A stretch of 64,000 nucleotides of DNA, from positions 806,001-870,000 of the forward strand of contig OZ244955.1 in the NCBI GenBank assembly GCA_965222525.1, read 5' to 3'. The notes under the pieces were generated by a model. It ran no database searches. It was not told the origin of the DNA and was given only the letters and a program-made list of their open reading frames with translations. The stretch's first letter is position 1. Every line of letters starts with the position of its first letter. Positions 8,141-17,530 of this stretch are shown here, in pieces. The stretch comes from CBDCUF01 sp965222525 (GTDB lineage Bacteria > Pseudomonadota > Alphaproteobacteria > Rickettsiales > UBA8987). The translations under genes and the position numbers were made by a program.

Positions 8141-10192
8141 TTATGCAGCCTTAATATTTGACAGAAATCCTTCCACCTCAGAACGCAACGCATCTGACTG
8201 CTTGGCCAGATTTTCCGTTGCCGAAGTCATTTCAGTTGCGGCCGAACCAGTCTGGTTAGCAGATTCCGATACACCACTAACAGTAGAGGAGACCTCACTG
8301 GTACTCTGTGCTGCATTCTGGATAGAGCGGGCGATTTCCTGTGTAGCCGCTCCCTGCTCTTCCATTGCGGCGGAAATCGCTGTGGAAATCTCATTCATTT
8401 CATTGATGGTGCTGCCGATATCCTTGATAACCTCGGCCGTATTGCGGGTTTCTTCCTGGGTCTTGCTGATATGCGAGCCGATTTCAGCAGTAGCATTGGC
8501 AGTCTGGGTGGCAAGGTTCTTGACCTCGGAAGCCACAACTGCAAAGCCCTTACCGGCCTCACCTGCACGTGCCGCCTCAATAGTGGCGTTGAGCGCAAGC
8601 AGGTTAATCTGCTCTGCTATGTCATTGATAAGAGCACTGACTTCGCCGATTTTATCAGCACTATCAAGCAACCCGCCGATAACGGTATTAGCCCCTTCGG
8701 CTTTTTCCACTGCCTGACGGGCAATTTCGGTAGAACGGCTGACTTGCTGGTTTATCTCACCGATGGAGGCTGTCAGTTCTTCCGCCGCAGATGCAACCGT
8801 ATTAACGTTATTGGAAGCACTGTCGGTCGCAGAAGCCAGGCTGGAAGACTGGCTTGCTCCTTTCTCCGCAAGCTGGGACAACGACCCCGCTGTAGATTGC
8901 ATCTCATTGGTAGCTGTAGAAAGCTGGCCGATAAACTCGGTTACATTGGTATCGAAACTTTGCGTAAGCTGATCGATTTTCTGTGTACGCTCCTCGCGAG
9001 CTTTCTGCTCCTGCTCCTGCTCGGCACGCATCTTCTCATTGTTTATCATACTCTCCTTGAACACCTCAACCGCACGTGCCATCTCGCCAATTTCGTCCTT
9101 CTGCTCGCGCCCCTTGATACGTACCGAGGTATCTCCCTTGGCAAGAACAGACATGGCGTTGGTAAGGCCATTGATATTAGTAGTAATCCCCCTGACCATA
9201 ATCCATGCCAGAACAGCAATGATTGCCAGCGAAGCCAGCGTTATACCCCCGTAAAGAAACTCGGCACTCCGGGCCTCAGAGATTTCCTTTTCCATAAGTA
9301 AGATAATATCTTCTGATAGCTTGTCCTCAACCGATTTCAGCAAATTGATTTTTGCAGTAATGGTCTTGAACCAGTAAGCAGCATCCGCCCCCTGCAAATC
9401 CCCGCTTGCACCACTGGCAAAGGCTATCTCTCGCATCTTTTCCACTTCCTTGACAGCGCTATCCTGCATGGCGTTCTCATAGAATTGAACCTGCTCGGGA
9501 GAAGCATAAACCTTAAACACTCCCGTATATGTATTCTGTACGTTAATCAGGGAGCTGAATTTTTTCAGTGCAGACGGAGAAAAACCACCTGCAAAACCTG
9601 CCGCACCGACCGCTCGCTCAATACCCGCCCGTTCCTTGCCTTGCAGGAAGTTAACATAGGCTGATATTTCAATAACCAATTCCGAATTATGGCTTATTTT
9701 CAACATTGAAGAAATTAGGTCAAGGAACTGACCGTTAAGGCTGGTGTAATAGCCGATTGCATCACCAGCAGAAATTGTCAGTGAGTCTACCGAAGAACGA
9801 ATTGACGGCATGCGTTCAAGATTGCTTAACGTACTGGAAAGTTTACCTGCAAATTCACTACCGAATTTCTCACTTTCAAAATTCGTAAGGTATTCCATCA
9901 ATTCCTGTTTTTTCTGATTGGTATTAAGACGTTGCGCCGGCAATTCCTGTGCAAAACTGACACCTTTACTTTTTATAAAACCTGCGGTTTCACCACGTTC
10001 CTTTTGCTGCTCATGCACCAGCGCACTGGCCTTTACAGCTAAATCAGCAAGCTCGTGCAACATTTCGTCTTCCGAGGCAACACTCATTTTGTTTGCCACC
10101 TGTATTCCGGCAAAAACCGCCATTCCAATCACAGGAATTGCTACCAGGATAAGGATTTTACTACGTATTTTCAGATTTGAATACATGCTCAT
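8141..10192 (-). CDS. Methyl-accepting chemotaxis protein with NIT sensor domain
   Basis: The 683-residue receptor has an N-terminal membrane segment (about residues 12-30), a periplasmic helical domain with the NIT hallmark LVHEQQKERGETAGFI (nitrate/nitrite-sensing family), a second membrane segment near 313-335, a HAMP domain, and a long coiled-coil signalling domain with the hairpin tip EQINLLALNATIEAARAGE. It senses a ligand outside the membrane and controls CheA. Nitrate or nitrite as ligand is a family inference. A ParA-type ATPase follows at 10 bp. No che genes are in the window. Confidence 0.94.
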   Translation of the reverse strand: MSMYSNLKIRSKILILVAIPVIGMAVFAGIQVANKMSVASEDEMLHELADLAVKASALVHEQQKERGETAGFIKSKGVSFAQELPAQRLNTNQKKQELMEYLTNFESEKFGSEFAGKLSSTLSNLERMPSIRSSVDSLTISAGDAIGYYTSLNGQFLDLISSMLKISHNSELVIEISAYVNFLQGKERAGIERAVGAAGFAGGFSPSALKKFSSLINVQNTYTGVFKVYASPEQVQFYENAMQDSAVKEVEKMREIAFASGASGDLQGADAAYWFKTITAKINLLKSVEDKLSEDIILLMEKEISEARSAEFLYGGITLASLAIIAVLAWIMVRGITTNINGLTNAMSVLAKGDTSVRIKGREQKDEIGEMARAVEVFKESMINNEKMRAEQEQEQKAREERTQKIDQLTQSFDTNVTEFIGQLSTATNEMQSTAGSLSQLAEKGASQSSSLASATDSASNNVNTVASAAEELTASIGEINQQVSRSTEIARQAVEKAEGANTVIGGLLDSADKIGEVSALINDIAEQINLLALNATIEAARAGEAGKGFAVVASEVKNLATQTANATAEIGSHISKTQEETRNTAEVIKDIGSTINEMNEISTAISAAMEEQGAATQEIARSIQNAAQSTSEVSSTVSGVSESANQTGSAATEMTSATENLAKQSDALRSEVEGFLSNIKAA

Positions 10193-10335
10193 AATATACC
10201 CCTGAGGCTAAGTTTTACACAAGATATGGAATTGCAGATAAAGCACTACACAACATATGCCAGCACTCATTGCACGTTAATTACAACTTATGCAAGAGGT
10301 TTTTTTTGAAAAAATTTTGTAGTTGTGTGAATTTT

Positions 10336-12126
10336 CTAGCTGTGTGTCAAAATATCCTCAATTATCACTTCAACCCGCTCATAACCTTGCCATATGTTGC
10401 GTTTTATTTTGGCAATTATGTTGTGGTTATGATTACCGGCATGCGTGATTTTATCGGCAAGGGGAGTGCCAGTTGCGTTGAAGGCTATGGCTTTCAGCCA
10501 TTTTGAAGAATGCGGAATGGTTGACTTGGTACCAAGCATGGTTTTTATATGTTTCTCGCCAACAATTTCCGGCTTGATAAACACTACATCTTTTATGATA
10601 AAGCGTGGTTCAGGATTTCCGCTACCGAATGGTGCGATTTTCTCTAGGGTTTTTGCCAGATCAATGGTTATGGAAGAAGTAGCCAATATCCCCTCCGCAT
10701 ATTCGGTATTTGTTTTGTGATATTCTGCTATTGCGGATTTCAGGTGATTTTGCAAAAAATCATGTAGAGCTTGCAGGTTCTTCTCCGCAACCGAAAATCC
10801 GGCCGCTGCCGCATGTCCCCCGCCGTCAATAAGCAGCCCATGCATACGGGCAGAGGTAATTGCCGCACCAAGGTCAACATTACCCACAGAGCGGGCAGAG
10901 CCTTTGCCTATACCATTTTCCAGTGATATTACAGCTGCCGGACGGTTATATTTTTCCTTCAGACGGCTTGCAACAATTCCTATCACGCCCTGATGCCATT
11001 CCGTACCCGTAACGAATATTATCGGGGCATCTTTTTGTTCTTCCGCCTGTTCAAACGCCTGTTCCATAGTGATGGCTTCCAGTGCACGGCGTTCCTCGTT
11101 ATATTTATGCAGTTTCAGTGCAATTTCACAGGCTTCATCAGAATTATCGGTTGAAAGCAGTTGCGCACCGAGATGCGACTCACCGACCCGCCCACCGGCA
11201 TTGATTCTGGGGCCAAGGACAAATCCCAGATGATAACTGGCTGGAGTACCCTCAAGCCTAGCAACATCGGCCAGCGCACGCAGGCCGGTATTGCTGCGTT
11301 TTGCAATGACTTTCAACCCCTGCGTAACATAGGCGCGGTTGAGTCCGGTCAGCTTCATCACATCACAAACCGTACCAAGTGCAACCAGGTCGAGCAGTTG
11401 CAGCAGGTTCGGTTCGGGGCGATTTTTATACCATCCCGACTGGCGTAACTCGCGGTTAACTGCTACTGCCAGCAGGAATGCAACACCAACCGCCGCAAGA
11501 TTTTTATGAGGGGAGGTTTCATCCAGGCGGTTAGGATTTATAACAGCACAGGCTTCGGGTAGTTGTGCTTCGGATATATGGTGGTCAACAATGATTGTTT
11601 CGAGTCCGGTATCGTTTGCCTGTTTGACAGGCTCAAATGCCAGCGAACCGCAATCGACAGTAATAACCAGCTTTGCACCATTTTCCTTTATCTTGCGTAA
11701 GGCGTTGATATTAGGTCCATATCCTTCCCTGATGCGGTCGGGGATATATATCCCCACCTCCAGACCAACCATTGCAAAGAAACGTTTTAATAACGCAGAG
11801 GAAGTAGCCCCATCTACATCATAATCGCCAAATATTACAACCTTCTCGCCATTCGTTACGGATACGGACAGACGCTTCGCAGCCTTCTCCATATCAAGCA
11901 GGTGATTCGGGTCGGGGAGATAATTACGTAGCTTGGGTTCCAGAAAATCACCGGCTATACTTGGTGCAATCCCGCGCATGGCCAGTATCCGCGCCACTAT
12001 CTCCGGCAATTCAAACTTCTGTGCAAGAGCTAGTGCGGCTCGCTCATCATATTCCCTAACCGCCCACCGCTTACCTTTTACGGAATTCCCTCCCTCAACC
12101 GGTGGTTTTTCAATAGTGGCTGTCAT
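10336..12126 (-). CDS. recJ: Single-stranded-DNA-specific exonuclease RecJ
   Basis: RecJ is the 5'-3' ssDNA exonuclease of RecFOR recombination and mismatch repair. The DHH phosphoesterase motifs are clear: VVIFGDYDVDG, VTVDCGS, IIVDHHISE, and the DHHA1 motif GGGHAAAAGF. The length near 597 is usual. It follows proS with the two genes nearly touching: a possible TTG start at 12135 overlaps the proS stop, but I prefer the ATG at 12126. It forms a probable operon with proS. Confidence 0.95.
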   Translation of the reverse strand: MTATIEKPPVEGGNSVKGKRWAVREYDERAALALAQKFELPEIVARILAMRGIAPSIAGDFLEPKLRNYLPDPNHLLDMEKAAKRLSVSVTNGEKVVIFGDYDVDGATSSALLKRFFAMVGLEVGIYIPDRIREGYGPNINALRKIKENGAKLVITVDCGSLAFEPVKQANDTGLETIIVDHHISEAQLPEACAVINPNRLDETSPHKNLAAVGVAFLLAVAVNRELRQSGWYKNRPEPNLLQLLDLVALGTVCDVMKLTGLNRAYVTQGLKVIAKRSNTGLRALADVARLEGTPASYHLGFVLGPRINAGGRVGESHLGAQLLSTDNSDEACEIALKLHKYNEERRALEAITMEQAFEQAEEQKDAPIIFVTGTEWHQGVIGIVASRLKEKYNRPAAVISLENGIGKGSARSVGNVDLGAAITSARMHGLLIDGGGHAAAAGFSVAEKNLQALHDFLQNHLKSAIAEYHKTNTEYAEGILATSSITIDLAKTLEKIAPFGSGNPEPRFIIKDVVFIKPEIVGEKHIKTMLGTKSTIPHSSKWLKAIAFNATGTPLADKITHAGNHNHNIIAKIKRNIWQGYERVEVIIEDILTHS

Positions 12127-12131
12127 TCTTG

Positions 12132-13406
12132 TCAACCTGTAATTGCATCCAGGACGCTTTCAACGCTTACTTCCTGTTTTTCACCGGAACGACGGTTTTT
12201 CAGCTCAACTACACCGGATTTTATGCCGCGCGGGCCGACTGCAATCTGCCATGGCAGGCCGATTAACTCCATCGTGGCGAATTTGGAACCGGCCGATTCC
12301 TTGCGGTCATCATATAAAACCTCAACTCCGACCTCCTGCAATTTTCTGTAAACATCCTCACAAACCCTGTCGCACTCCGCATCTCCCACCTTTATATTAA
12401 CCAACCCCACCTTAAAAGGAGCCACCGATTCCGGCCAGATAATCCCGTTTTCATCATGGCTGGCTTCAATAATCGCCCCGACAAGACGTGATATCCCAAC
12501 TCCGTAACAGCCCATTTTAACCGCTACCTGCTTTCCCTCACTATTAACCACCTCCGCCCCCATAGCCCTGGAATATTTATCGCCGAGATAGAATACATGC
12601 CCCACCTCTATACCACGTGCAGATTTTACATTATCAGGTGCTTTTTCGGGATCATGTTTTTCATCTGCCGCAGCATATAATTTCTGCAATGCCTCAACAT
12701 CAATCTCTTCTTTATCGACAAGCTTTTCAAATGCTTCATCGTAAAAGATTTCGCTCTCTCCCGTATCAGCTACGACATGAAATTCATGACTCATACTACC
12801 ACCTATTTCTCCGGTATTAGCCGTGAACGGGATTGTTTTCAGTCCCATTCTTCTAAAAATCCGGAAATAGGTGCGATACATACTATCATATGATTGCCTG
12901 GCATTCTTTTCGTCAATGTCAAAGCTGTAAGCATCTTTCATACGAAACTCACAGCTACGCATAATCCCGAATCGTGGGCGGATTTCATCACGAAACTTCC
13001 ACTGAATATGATATAAATTGCGCGGTAATTCCTTGTAGCTGCGGATATTCTTGCGGAAAATATCGGTGATAACCTCTTCATTTGTAGGTCCGTAAATTAA
13101 ATCACGCTCATGGCGGTCCTTTACAATAAGCGTCTCCCTGCCATAATCACCGCGCCCCGACTCGGCCCATAATTCCGCCGGCTGCATTGTCGGCATCAGT
13201 AATTCCAGTGCACCCGCCCTGTCCATCTCTTCACGCACGATATCCTCTATATTCTTCAACACCCTGAACCCAAGCGGAAGCCAGTTATATATCCCGCTGG
13301 CAAGCTGGCGTATCATCCCCGCACGCAGCATCAACCGGTGCGACACAATCTGCGCCTCAGACGGATTTTCCTTCAAAACTGGTAATAAATACTGCGATAA
13401 TCTCAT
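12132..13406 (-). CDS. proS: Prolyl-tRNA synthetase, short bacterial type
   Basis: This is a class II synthetase of about 424 residues. It lacks the INS editing domain found in the E. coli type and therefore belongs to the shorter ProRS form typical of alphaproteobacteria. Motif 1 (GIYNWLPLGFRVLKNIEDIVREEMDRAGALELLMP), motif 2 (QWKFRDEIRPRFGIMRSCEFRMKDAYSF) and motif 3 (KMGCYGVGISRL) are all present. The start is the ATG giving MRLSQYLLP, the usual family N-terminus. recJ follows immediately. Confidence 0.96.
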   Translation of the reverse strand: MRLSQYLLPVLKENPSEAQIVSHRLMLRAGMIRQLASGIYNWLPLGFRVLKNIEDIVREEMDRAGALELLMPTMQPAELWAESGRGDYGRETLIVKDRHERDLIYGPTNEEVITDIFRKNIRSYKELPRNLYHIQWKFRDEIRPRFGIMRSCEFRMKDAYSFDIDEKNARQSYDSMYRTYFRIFRRMGLKTIPFTANTGEIGGSMSHEFHVVADTGESEIFYDEAFEKLVDKEEIDVEALQKLYAAADEKHDPEKAPDNVKSARGIEVGHVFYLGDKYSRAMGAEVVNSEGKQVAVKMGCYGVGISRLVGAIIEASHDENGIIWPESVAPFKVGLVNIKVGDAECDRVCEDVYRKLQEVGVEVLYDDRKESAGSKFATMELIGLPWQIAVGPRGIKSGVVELKNRRSGEKQEVSVESVLDAITG

Positions 13407-13486
13407 TGTGCGATGCAAAAATGGTGTAAAAGTTCAAGCAAAATTCAGCCTTTTATGCTATAATAAATAACAGGAGGCGTATAAAC

Positions 13487-13549
13487 ATGAAAGGTTTTTA
13501 TATCAATGGAAATCGCGGAAAAAAATGTTATTCTGCCGGCAGGAATTAA
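13487..13549 (+). CDS. Possible 20-codon leader ORF overlapping the plsC start
   Basis: An ATG at 13487 stands 8 bases after a strong AGGAGG, while the plsC ATG at 13506 has no Shine-Dalgarno of its own. The short frame ends at 13549, inside plsC. This arrangement would allow translational coupling or attenuation. The peptide shows no known motif. Confidence 0.35.
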   Translation: MKGFYINGNRGKKCYSAGRN

Positions 13550-14225
13550 ACCTGCGAACGCTCCTATGCCCAACGACAAGCCCCTGTTACAACGCTTTCT
13601 GCGTGCATTTACCAGCCTGCAGAATTTCTACCGTGCCGGCGCAAAAGTGTTGCTTTACACCATATACCGCATGGAATATCGCGGGTTTGATAATGTACCG
13701 GAGGAAGGGGCGGCGATTCTGATTGCCAACCATGTGTCATATATGGATGGTATGGTAATAGATGCAGCGCTGGAACGGCCGGTCAGGTTTGTTATCGACG
13801 AGCATATCTATAATACACCTTTTGTGCATCATTTCATGTCACGCTATAAGGCAATTCCGATTCTGCCGGAGAGGAATTCGGTGAAAAAGGCACTGGAGCA
13901 GATATCGGAAGCGCTGGATAACGGAGAGCTGGTATTCATATTTCCCGAAGGGACCATGACTTATACCGGCAATATGATGAGATTCCGGTTTGGTATAGAA
14001 TGGATGCTGAAGAATAACCAGGTTCCGGTTATTCCTATTGCAATCAAGGGGTTATGGGGAAGTATACTGAGCCGGAAATATCGTAAGTCAATATTCCGCT
14101 GGATTCCAAGGAGCTTCCGACGCAAGGTCATCGTGGTGTGCGGCAAGCCAATCGACCCCGAAAACGCCCAAATAAACCACCTGCAACGGGTGGTCATGCA
14201 TCTGAAGAACTCAATTTCTATATAA
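13506..14225 (+). CDS. 1-acyl-sn-glycerol-3-phosphate acyltransferase family protein
   Basis: A PlsC-domain protein of 239 residues. It has the catalytic HxxxxD motif in NHVSYMDGM, the FPEGTMTYTGNMM block, and the VPVIPIAIKGLWGS segment, in the usual order. It would add an acyl chain to lysophosphatidate at the inner membrane. The substrate is not certain because the family also includes other lysophospholipid acyltransferases. The gene stands alone after the divergent proS gene and ends in a clear terminator. Confidence 0.88.
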   Translation: MEIAEKNVILPAGIKPANAPMPNDKPLLQRFLRAFTSLQNFYRAGAKVLLYTIYRMEYRGFDNVPEEGAAILIANHVSYMDGMVIDAALERPVRFVIDEHIYNTPFVHHFMSRYKAIPILPERNSVKKALEQISEALDNGELVFIFPEGTMTYTGNMMRFRFGIEWMLKNNQVPVIPIAIKGLWGSILSRKYRKSIFRWIPRSFRRKVIVVCGKPIDPENAQINHLQRVVMHLKNSISI

Positions 14226-14236
14226 TTTGGGGCAAA

Positions 14237-14262
14237 AAAGAGCCGCCGGGGCGGCTCTTTAG
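14237..14262 (+). terminator. Rho-independent terminator of plsC
   Basis: AAAGAGCCGC / GCGGCTCTTT stem with a short G-rich loop, 12 bases after the plsC stop codon. Confidence 0.85.
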
Positions 14263-14270
14263 GGCAAGTG

Positions 14271-14388
14271 TTTATTTCCTGCAAAATGGCTCCGCCAGGA
14301 ATCAGGAATTTAAGAATGCAAGAATACAGGAAATTTCCTGATTTCTTGTATTCCCGATTCCTGGCAAAACCATATTGCAGGAAATAAA
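14271..14388. repeat. 118-bp imperfect palindrome
   Basis: The outer arms TTTATTTCCTGCAA / TTGCAGGAAATAAA are perfect. Inner segments CCAGGAATC / GATTCCTGG and AAGAAT / ATTTCTT-type blocks also pair, and the centre is AGGAAATTTCCT. Transcribed from either strand it would form one long hairpin. No ORF is evident inside. It resembles a nonautonomous mobile repeat. Confidence 0.75.
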
Positions 14389-14418
14389 ATAAAAAGGAGC
14401 GAGGCAATTGTTAGTTGC

Positions 14419-14745
14419 CTAAATTATCCACAATAACGCCATTAAAATACCGGCTATTGCAATAATTGCTATTGCTCCTGCGTGTGACTCATTCATCTTT
14501 GCCCATATGCCACATACTATAGCACCAATTAACATAGCTGTTGCTATAAGGTGGATTGTTAGTGCTATACCCTGAAGACCTAGGGGATCCGAGAATGTAG
14601 CGGCAGTTGAGCCGACAAAATCTGCTCCAAATGAAACAAGAGATGTAATTGCCCCGATTATCAGTAAAAATATACCGACGCCAATTGCTATCCTTTTGTT
14701 TCTCGTAGCTTTTGAGCTATTTTTTTCACTTTCCCATGTATTTAA
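14419..14745 (-). CDS. Small membrane protein with no canonical start codon
   Basis: An open frame of 108 codons encodes three strongly hydrophobic segments (for example IAIGVGIFLLIIGAITSLV, then GIALTIHLIATAMLIGAIV, then GAIAIIAIAGILMALLWII). A strong AAGGAGGTG lies just before it, but the frame offers no ATG, GTG or TTG at the right distance; an in-frame TGA overlaps the Shine-Dalgarno and a TTA sits where the start should be. A short GTG frame in another phase (about 14 codons) runs through the same Shine-Dalgarno and ends there. A Pho-box-like promoter lies upstream at 14868-14900. It may be a start-codon mutant or use an unusual start. No family recognised. Confidence 0.5.
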   Translation of the reverse strand, partial: LNTWESEKNSSKATRNKRIAIGVGIFLLIIGAITSLVSFGADFVGSTAATFSDPLGLQGIALTIHLIATAMLIGAIVCGIWAKMNESHAGAIAIIAIAGILMALLWII

Positions 14746-14867
14746 GTCAGTTCACCTCCTTTTGTGAATCCAGTCCGAAGAGGGGCTTCACCTCCTCATG
14801 ACAAAATGGTTGTGGTAAAGAAATAAAAAAGCCTTTCTTTAGCATAAAAAATGCAACCAACGGGCGA

Positions 14868-14900
14868 AGTATAACATAGAATTATTACAATTGTGTTAAA
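14868..14900 (-). promoter_or_regulatory. Pho-box-like promoter of the 14.4-kb membrane protein
   Basis: Read on the minus strand: TTTAACA, CAAT, TGTAATA (14900-14883), a 9-bp gap, then TATACT (14873-14868). The spacing is the same as at the other sites. Confidence 0.68.
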
Positions 14901-14935
14901 AATCTCACATTTTTATATATTTTTTGCAAAAAACC

Positions 14936-15646
14936 CTAACCACCTGTATTTTCAGTATTTTTCTTACCAGATCGCTTCAGGTTAACCATTGAGGTGAAAT
15001 ATCCTTTGCTATCCCCGTCGCTGATATTACCGGTTTTTCTTGGTTTCCTGGTGTTTTTCTGACAGTCGATAAAATATTCTCCGGCCTTTTCCTTGCTAGG
15101 TTTGATTTCCAGAATATATTTCTGCACGGGATTGTTTTTATCCTCTGCACGGCTGAATATCATGACATACAGCTTGTTCTGTGTTGGAATTGTAGCTTCC
15201 GGATAGTTCTCATGCAGATTCTCCAGCCTCGCTGCCGCTGATTCAATATCCGTATAGGTTTTTTCTTTCCTGACTTCACGCAGAACCGGATGTCCCCAGT
15301 TAGGAAATCTCTGCTTGCGACGTTTCTTCTGCGGATGTTTATTTAGCGGTACAGCCTGTTTTTCAGCCCGTAATGTAAATATTCCCGACTCAATTTCCAC
15401 AACTTCCACTATTGCAAAATTGCCTGTACACCCCTCCTTTGCTTCCCGACCGGTTACTTCATAACCCTTTATCCACAAGGTTAGCGGCGCTTCTTCCTCC
15501 GTTTTTGAAGTGATAAAGCTGTTTTTTATTGCCTCCAGCTTTTTTAGTGCCAACTCCTCATTCGGCAGGCGGTATAACCCGTTTACCACCGCTTCTATCG
15601 AGGGGTTGGTTACGGTTGCAACTTTCTTATTTTTCGCGGAAGTCAT
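14936..15646 (-). CDS. Conserved-looking protein of unknown function next to lptB
   Basis: The 236-residue product has no signal peptide or membrane segment. It has a basic, low-complexity linker in the middle (HPQKKRRKQRF) and a basic C-terminal tail. The start is the ATG giving MTSAKNKKVA; the 44 codons upstream look like noncoding sequence. It lies downstream of lptB in the same orientation, about 150 bp away. I do not recognise the family. Confidence 0.7.
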   Translation of the reverse strand: MTSAKNKKVATVTNPSIEAVVNGLYRLPNEELALKKLEAIKNSFITSKTEEEAPLTLWIKGYEVTGREAKEGCTGNFAIVEVVEIESGIFTLRAEKQAVPLNKHPQKKRRKQRFPNWGHPVLREVRKEKTYTDIESAAARLENLHENYPEATIPTQNKLYVMIFSRAEDKNNPVQKYILEIKPSKEKAGEYFIDCQKNTRKPRKTGNISDGDSKGYFTSMVNLKRSGKKNTENTGG

Positions 15647-15798
15647 TGGAAATGATAGAATCCTGCTAAAAAGCTTTATTGTTGAGGAATTTTTGTTGAA
15701 AGAACGCCCGCAGAACCGCAGTGTACTTAAATGTACATGAGGATTCGAGGACGGACTTTCAGCAAAAATTACCAGCAAAAAGGCTTTTGAGCAGCATT

Positions 15799-16641
15799 CT
15801 ATAGACTGAAACCCTCACCGAGATATACCTTGCGTACGTCTTTATTGCCGACAATCTCTTCCGGTGCACCCTCCATCAGAACGGTGCCGTCATGAATGAT
15901 ATAGGCGCGGTCGATTATACCAAGGGTTTCACGGACATTATGGTCGGTAATAAGCACACCCAACCCGCGGTCTTTCAACTGGGATACCAGGTTGCGCACC
16001 TCGCCGACAGCAATAGGGTCGATACCAGCCAGCGGCTCATCAAGCAATATAAAGGACGGAGAAGATGCCAGTGCACGGGCAATTTCCACCCGCCGCCGCT
16101 CACCACCGGAAAGCGCCGGAGCCGGAACATTACGCAAATGAGTTATCGAAAACTCGGCCAGTAAATCCTCCAGCATGGCTTTACGCTGGTCTGCCACCGG
16201 TTCGGCTACTTCCAGCACCGCCATGATATTCTCCTCAACCGTCATGCCACGGAAAATCGAGGCTTCCTGCGGCAGATAGCCGATTCCCAGCCGGGAACGC
16301 CGATACATCGGCAAATCACTTATGTCATTGCCATCCAGCATAATCTGGCCGTAGTCACGGCCGACAAGCCCGGTTATCATATAGAAACAGGTGGTTTTAC
16401 CGGCACCGTTAGGGCCCAGCAGACCCACCGCCTCGCCGCGCTTTACCGAAAGGCTGACATCACGCACCACCCGGCGTTTCGCATAGCTCTTGCCAATATT
16501 ATTGACTTCCAGCCCGGAATTGGAGACCACCAGCTTTGGTGCGGAGGATTTTTCCTTACCATCACCGGAACCAGATTTTCTATTCTTTTCAGCAGAGTTC
16601 CTGATTCGCACCACTTTATCTTTTATATTGTCCTCGTCCAT
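15799..16641 (-). CDS. lptB: LPS export ABC transporter ATP-binding protein
   Basis: The ATPase of the LptBFG complex that lifts lipopolysaccharide from the inner membrane. After an unusual charged N-terminal extension of about 40 residues come Walker A (GPNGAGKTTCF), the Q-loop region (GIGYLPQEASIFRGMTVEENI, characteristic of LptB), the signature LSGGERRRVEIARAL, Walker B (FILLDEPLAGIDP) and the H-loop (ITDHNVRE). The YLPQE-SIF and DHNVRETL blocks separate it from branched-chain amino acid ATPases. lptA, lptC and rpoN are not adjacent. Confidence 0.95.
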   Translation of the reverse strand: MDEDNIKDKVVRIRNSAEKNRKSGSGDGKEKSSAPKLVVSNSGLEVNNIGKSYAKRRVVRDVSLSVKRGEAVGLLGPNGAGKTTCFYMITGLVGRDYGQIMLDGNDISDLPMYRRSRLGIGYLPQEASIFRGMTVEENIMAVLEVAEPVADQRKAMLEDLLAEFSITHLRNVPAPALSGGERRRVEIARALASSPSFILLDEPLAGIDPIAVGEVRNLVSQLKDRGLGVLITDHNVRETLGIIDRAYIIHDGTVLMEGAPEEIVGNKDVRKVYLGEGFSL

Positions 16642-16910
16642 CGACCTTCTGGTAAAGCCTACAAGCCTTGAACCTTAAGCCTAACATATTTCTCTGCAAC
16701 AAACCAATGTTTTTCTTCAAGCGTATTATTAGAGATAATACCCTTAATCTTGTAATTATTTAGAACAACTATAACTGCTAATAAGACTTGAGAATAGGGG
16801 AAAGTTGTTGTATAGGTGCTCGCCTGTCTTTTCGGTTATCTTTTATCAGCGGGCTTAATGAATGTTTATTTGTAGCCTATGATAGCAGGATTTTTAAGAC
16901 ACATCCTCAA

Positions 16911-16987
<77 letters not shown>

Positions 16988-17036
16988 CTACATTTGTAAA
17001 TTTGGATAATTAATATTCAGAGTTCTAGGTAGGTCA

Positions 17037-17390
17037 TTGTCAAAAGGGAATAATAACGTGCCAGTTGTCGATATCAATATAGGTAAGCGTTCGTTCCAGC
17101 TTGTATGTGGTGAAGGGCAGGAGTCCCACCTGCAGAGCCTTGCCTTGGAAGTAGGCGAGAAAGTGGATATGCTGTCCAAATCCATGGAAGGGGCGAACGA
17201 TACATTGCTGATGGTTATGTCCTCGCTCATGTTGCAGGATGAGTTGAATGAACTTAAGAGCAAGGTTGAAAGCAATAACGTACCAGCTTCGGAACAGGAG
17301 GTGGACGATGCAGTAGCAGAGGCGATAAATGCTATCTCGGAATATGTGAAAAGCATTGCCAGCCGTATCGAAGATAAAAAAACAGCATAA
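17037..17390 (+). CDS. zapA: Cell division protein ZapA
   Basis: A 117-residue ZapA: an N-terminal domain with VVDINIGKRSFQLVCGEGQESHLQSLALEVGEKV, the family fingerprint, then a long helical coiled coil. It bundles FtsZ filaments at midcell. The start is a TTG, or possibly the GTG at 17058 just before the conserved VVDINI. The coding frame follows tRNA-Asp closely. Confidence 0.9.
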   Translation: MSKGNNNVPVVDINIGKRSFQLVCGEGQESHLQSLALEVGEKVDMLSKSMEGANDTLLMVMSSLMLQDELNELKSKVESNNVPASEQEVDDAVAEAINAISEYVKSIASRIEDKKTA

Positions 17391-17530
17391 AAAGCCCACT
17401 GGACTACCATTGTTCATCCTTAATTCATAAGTATTATGTATAATGTAACTAGTTTAAAAACACTTGCGAATAGGCTGATATAACTGGTTTTACAGACCAT
17501 CTTTATTAACCTGATTTTAAGGAGAAAATT

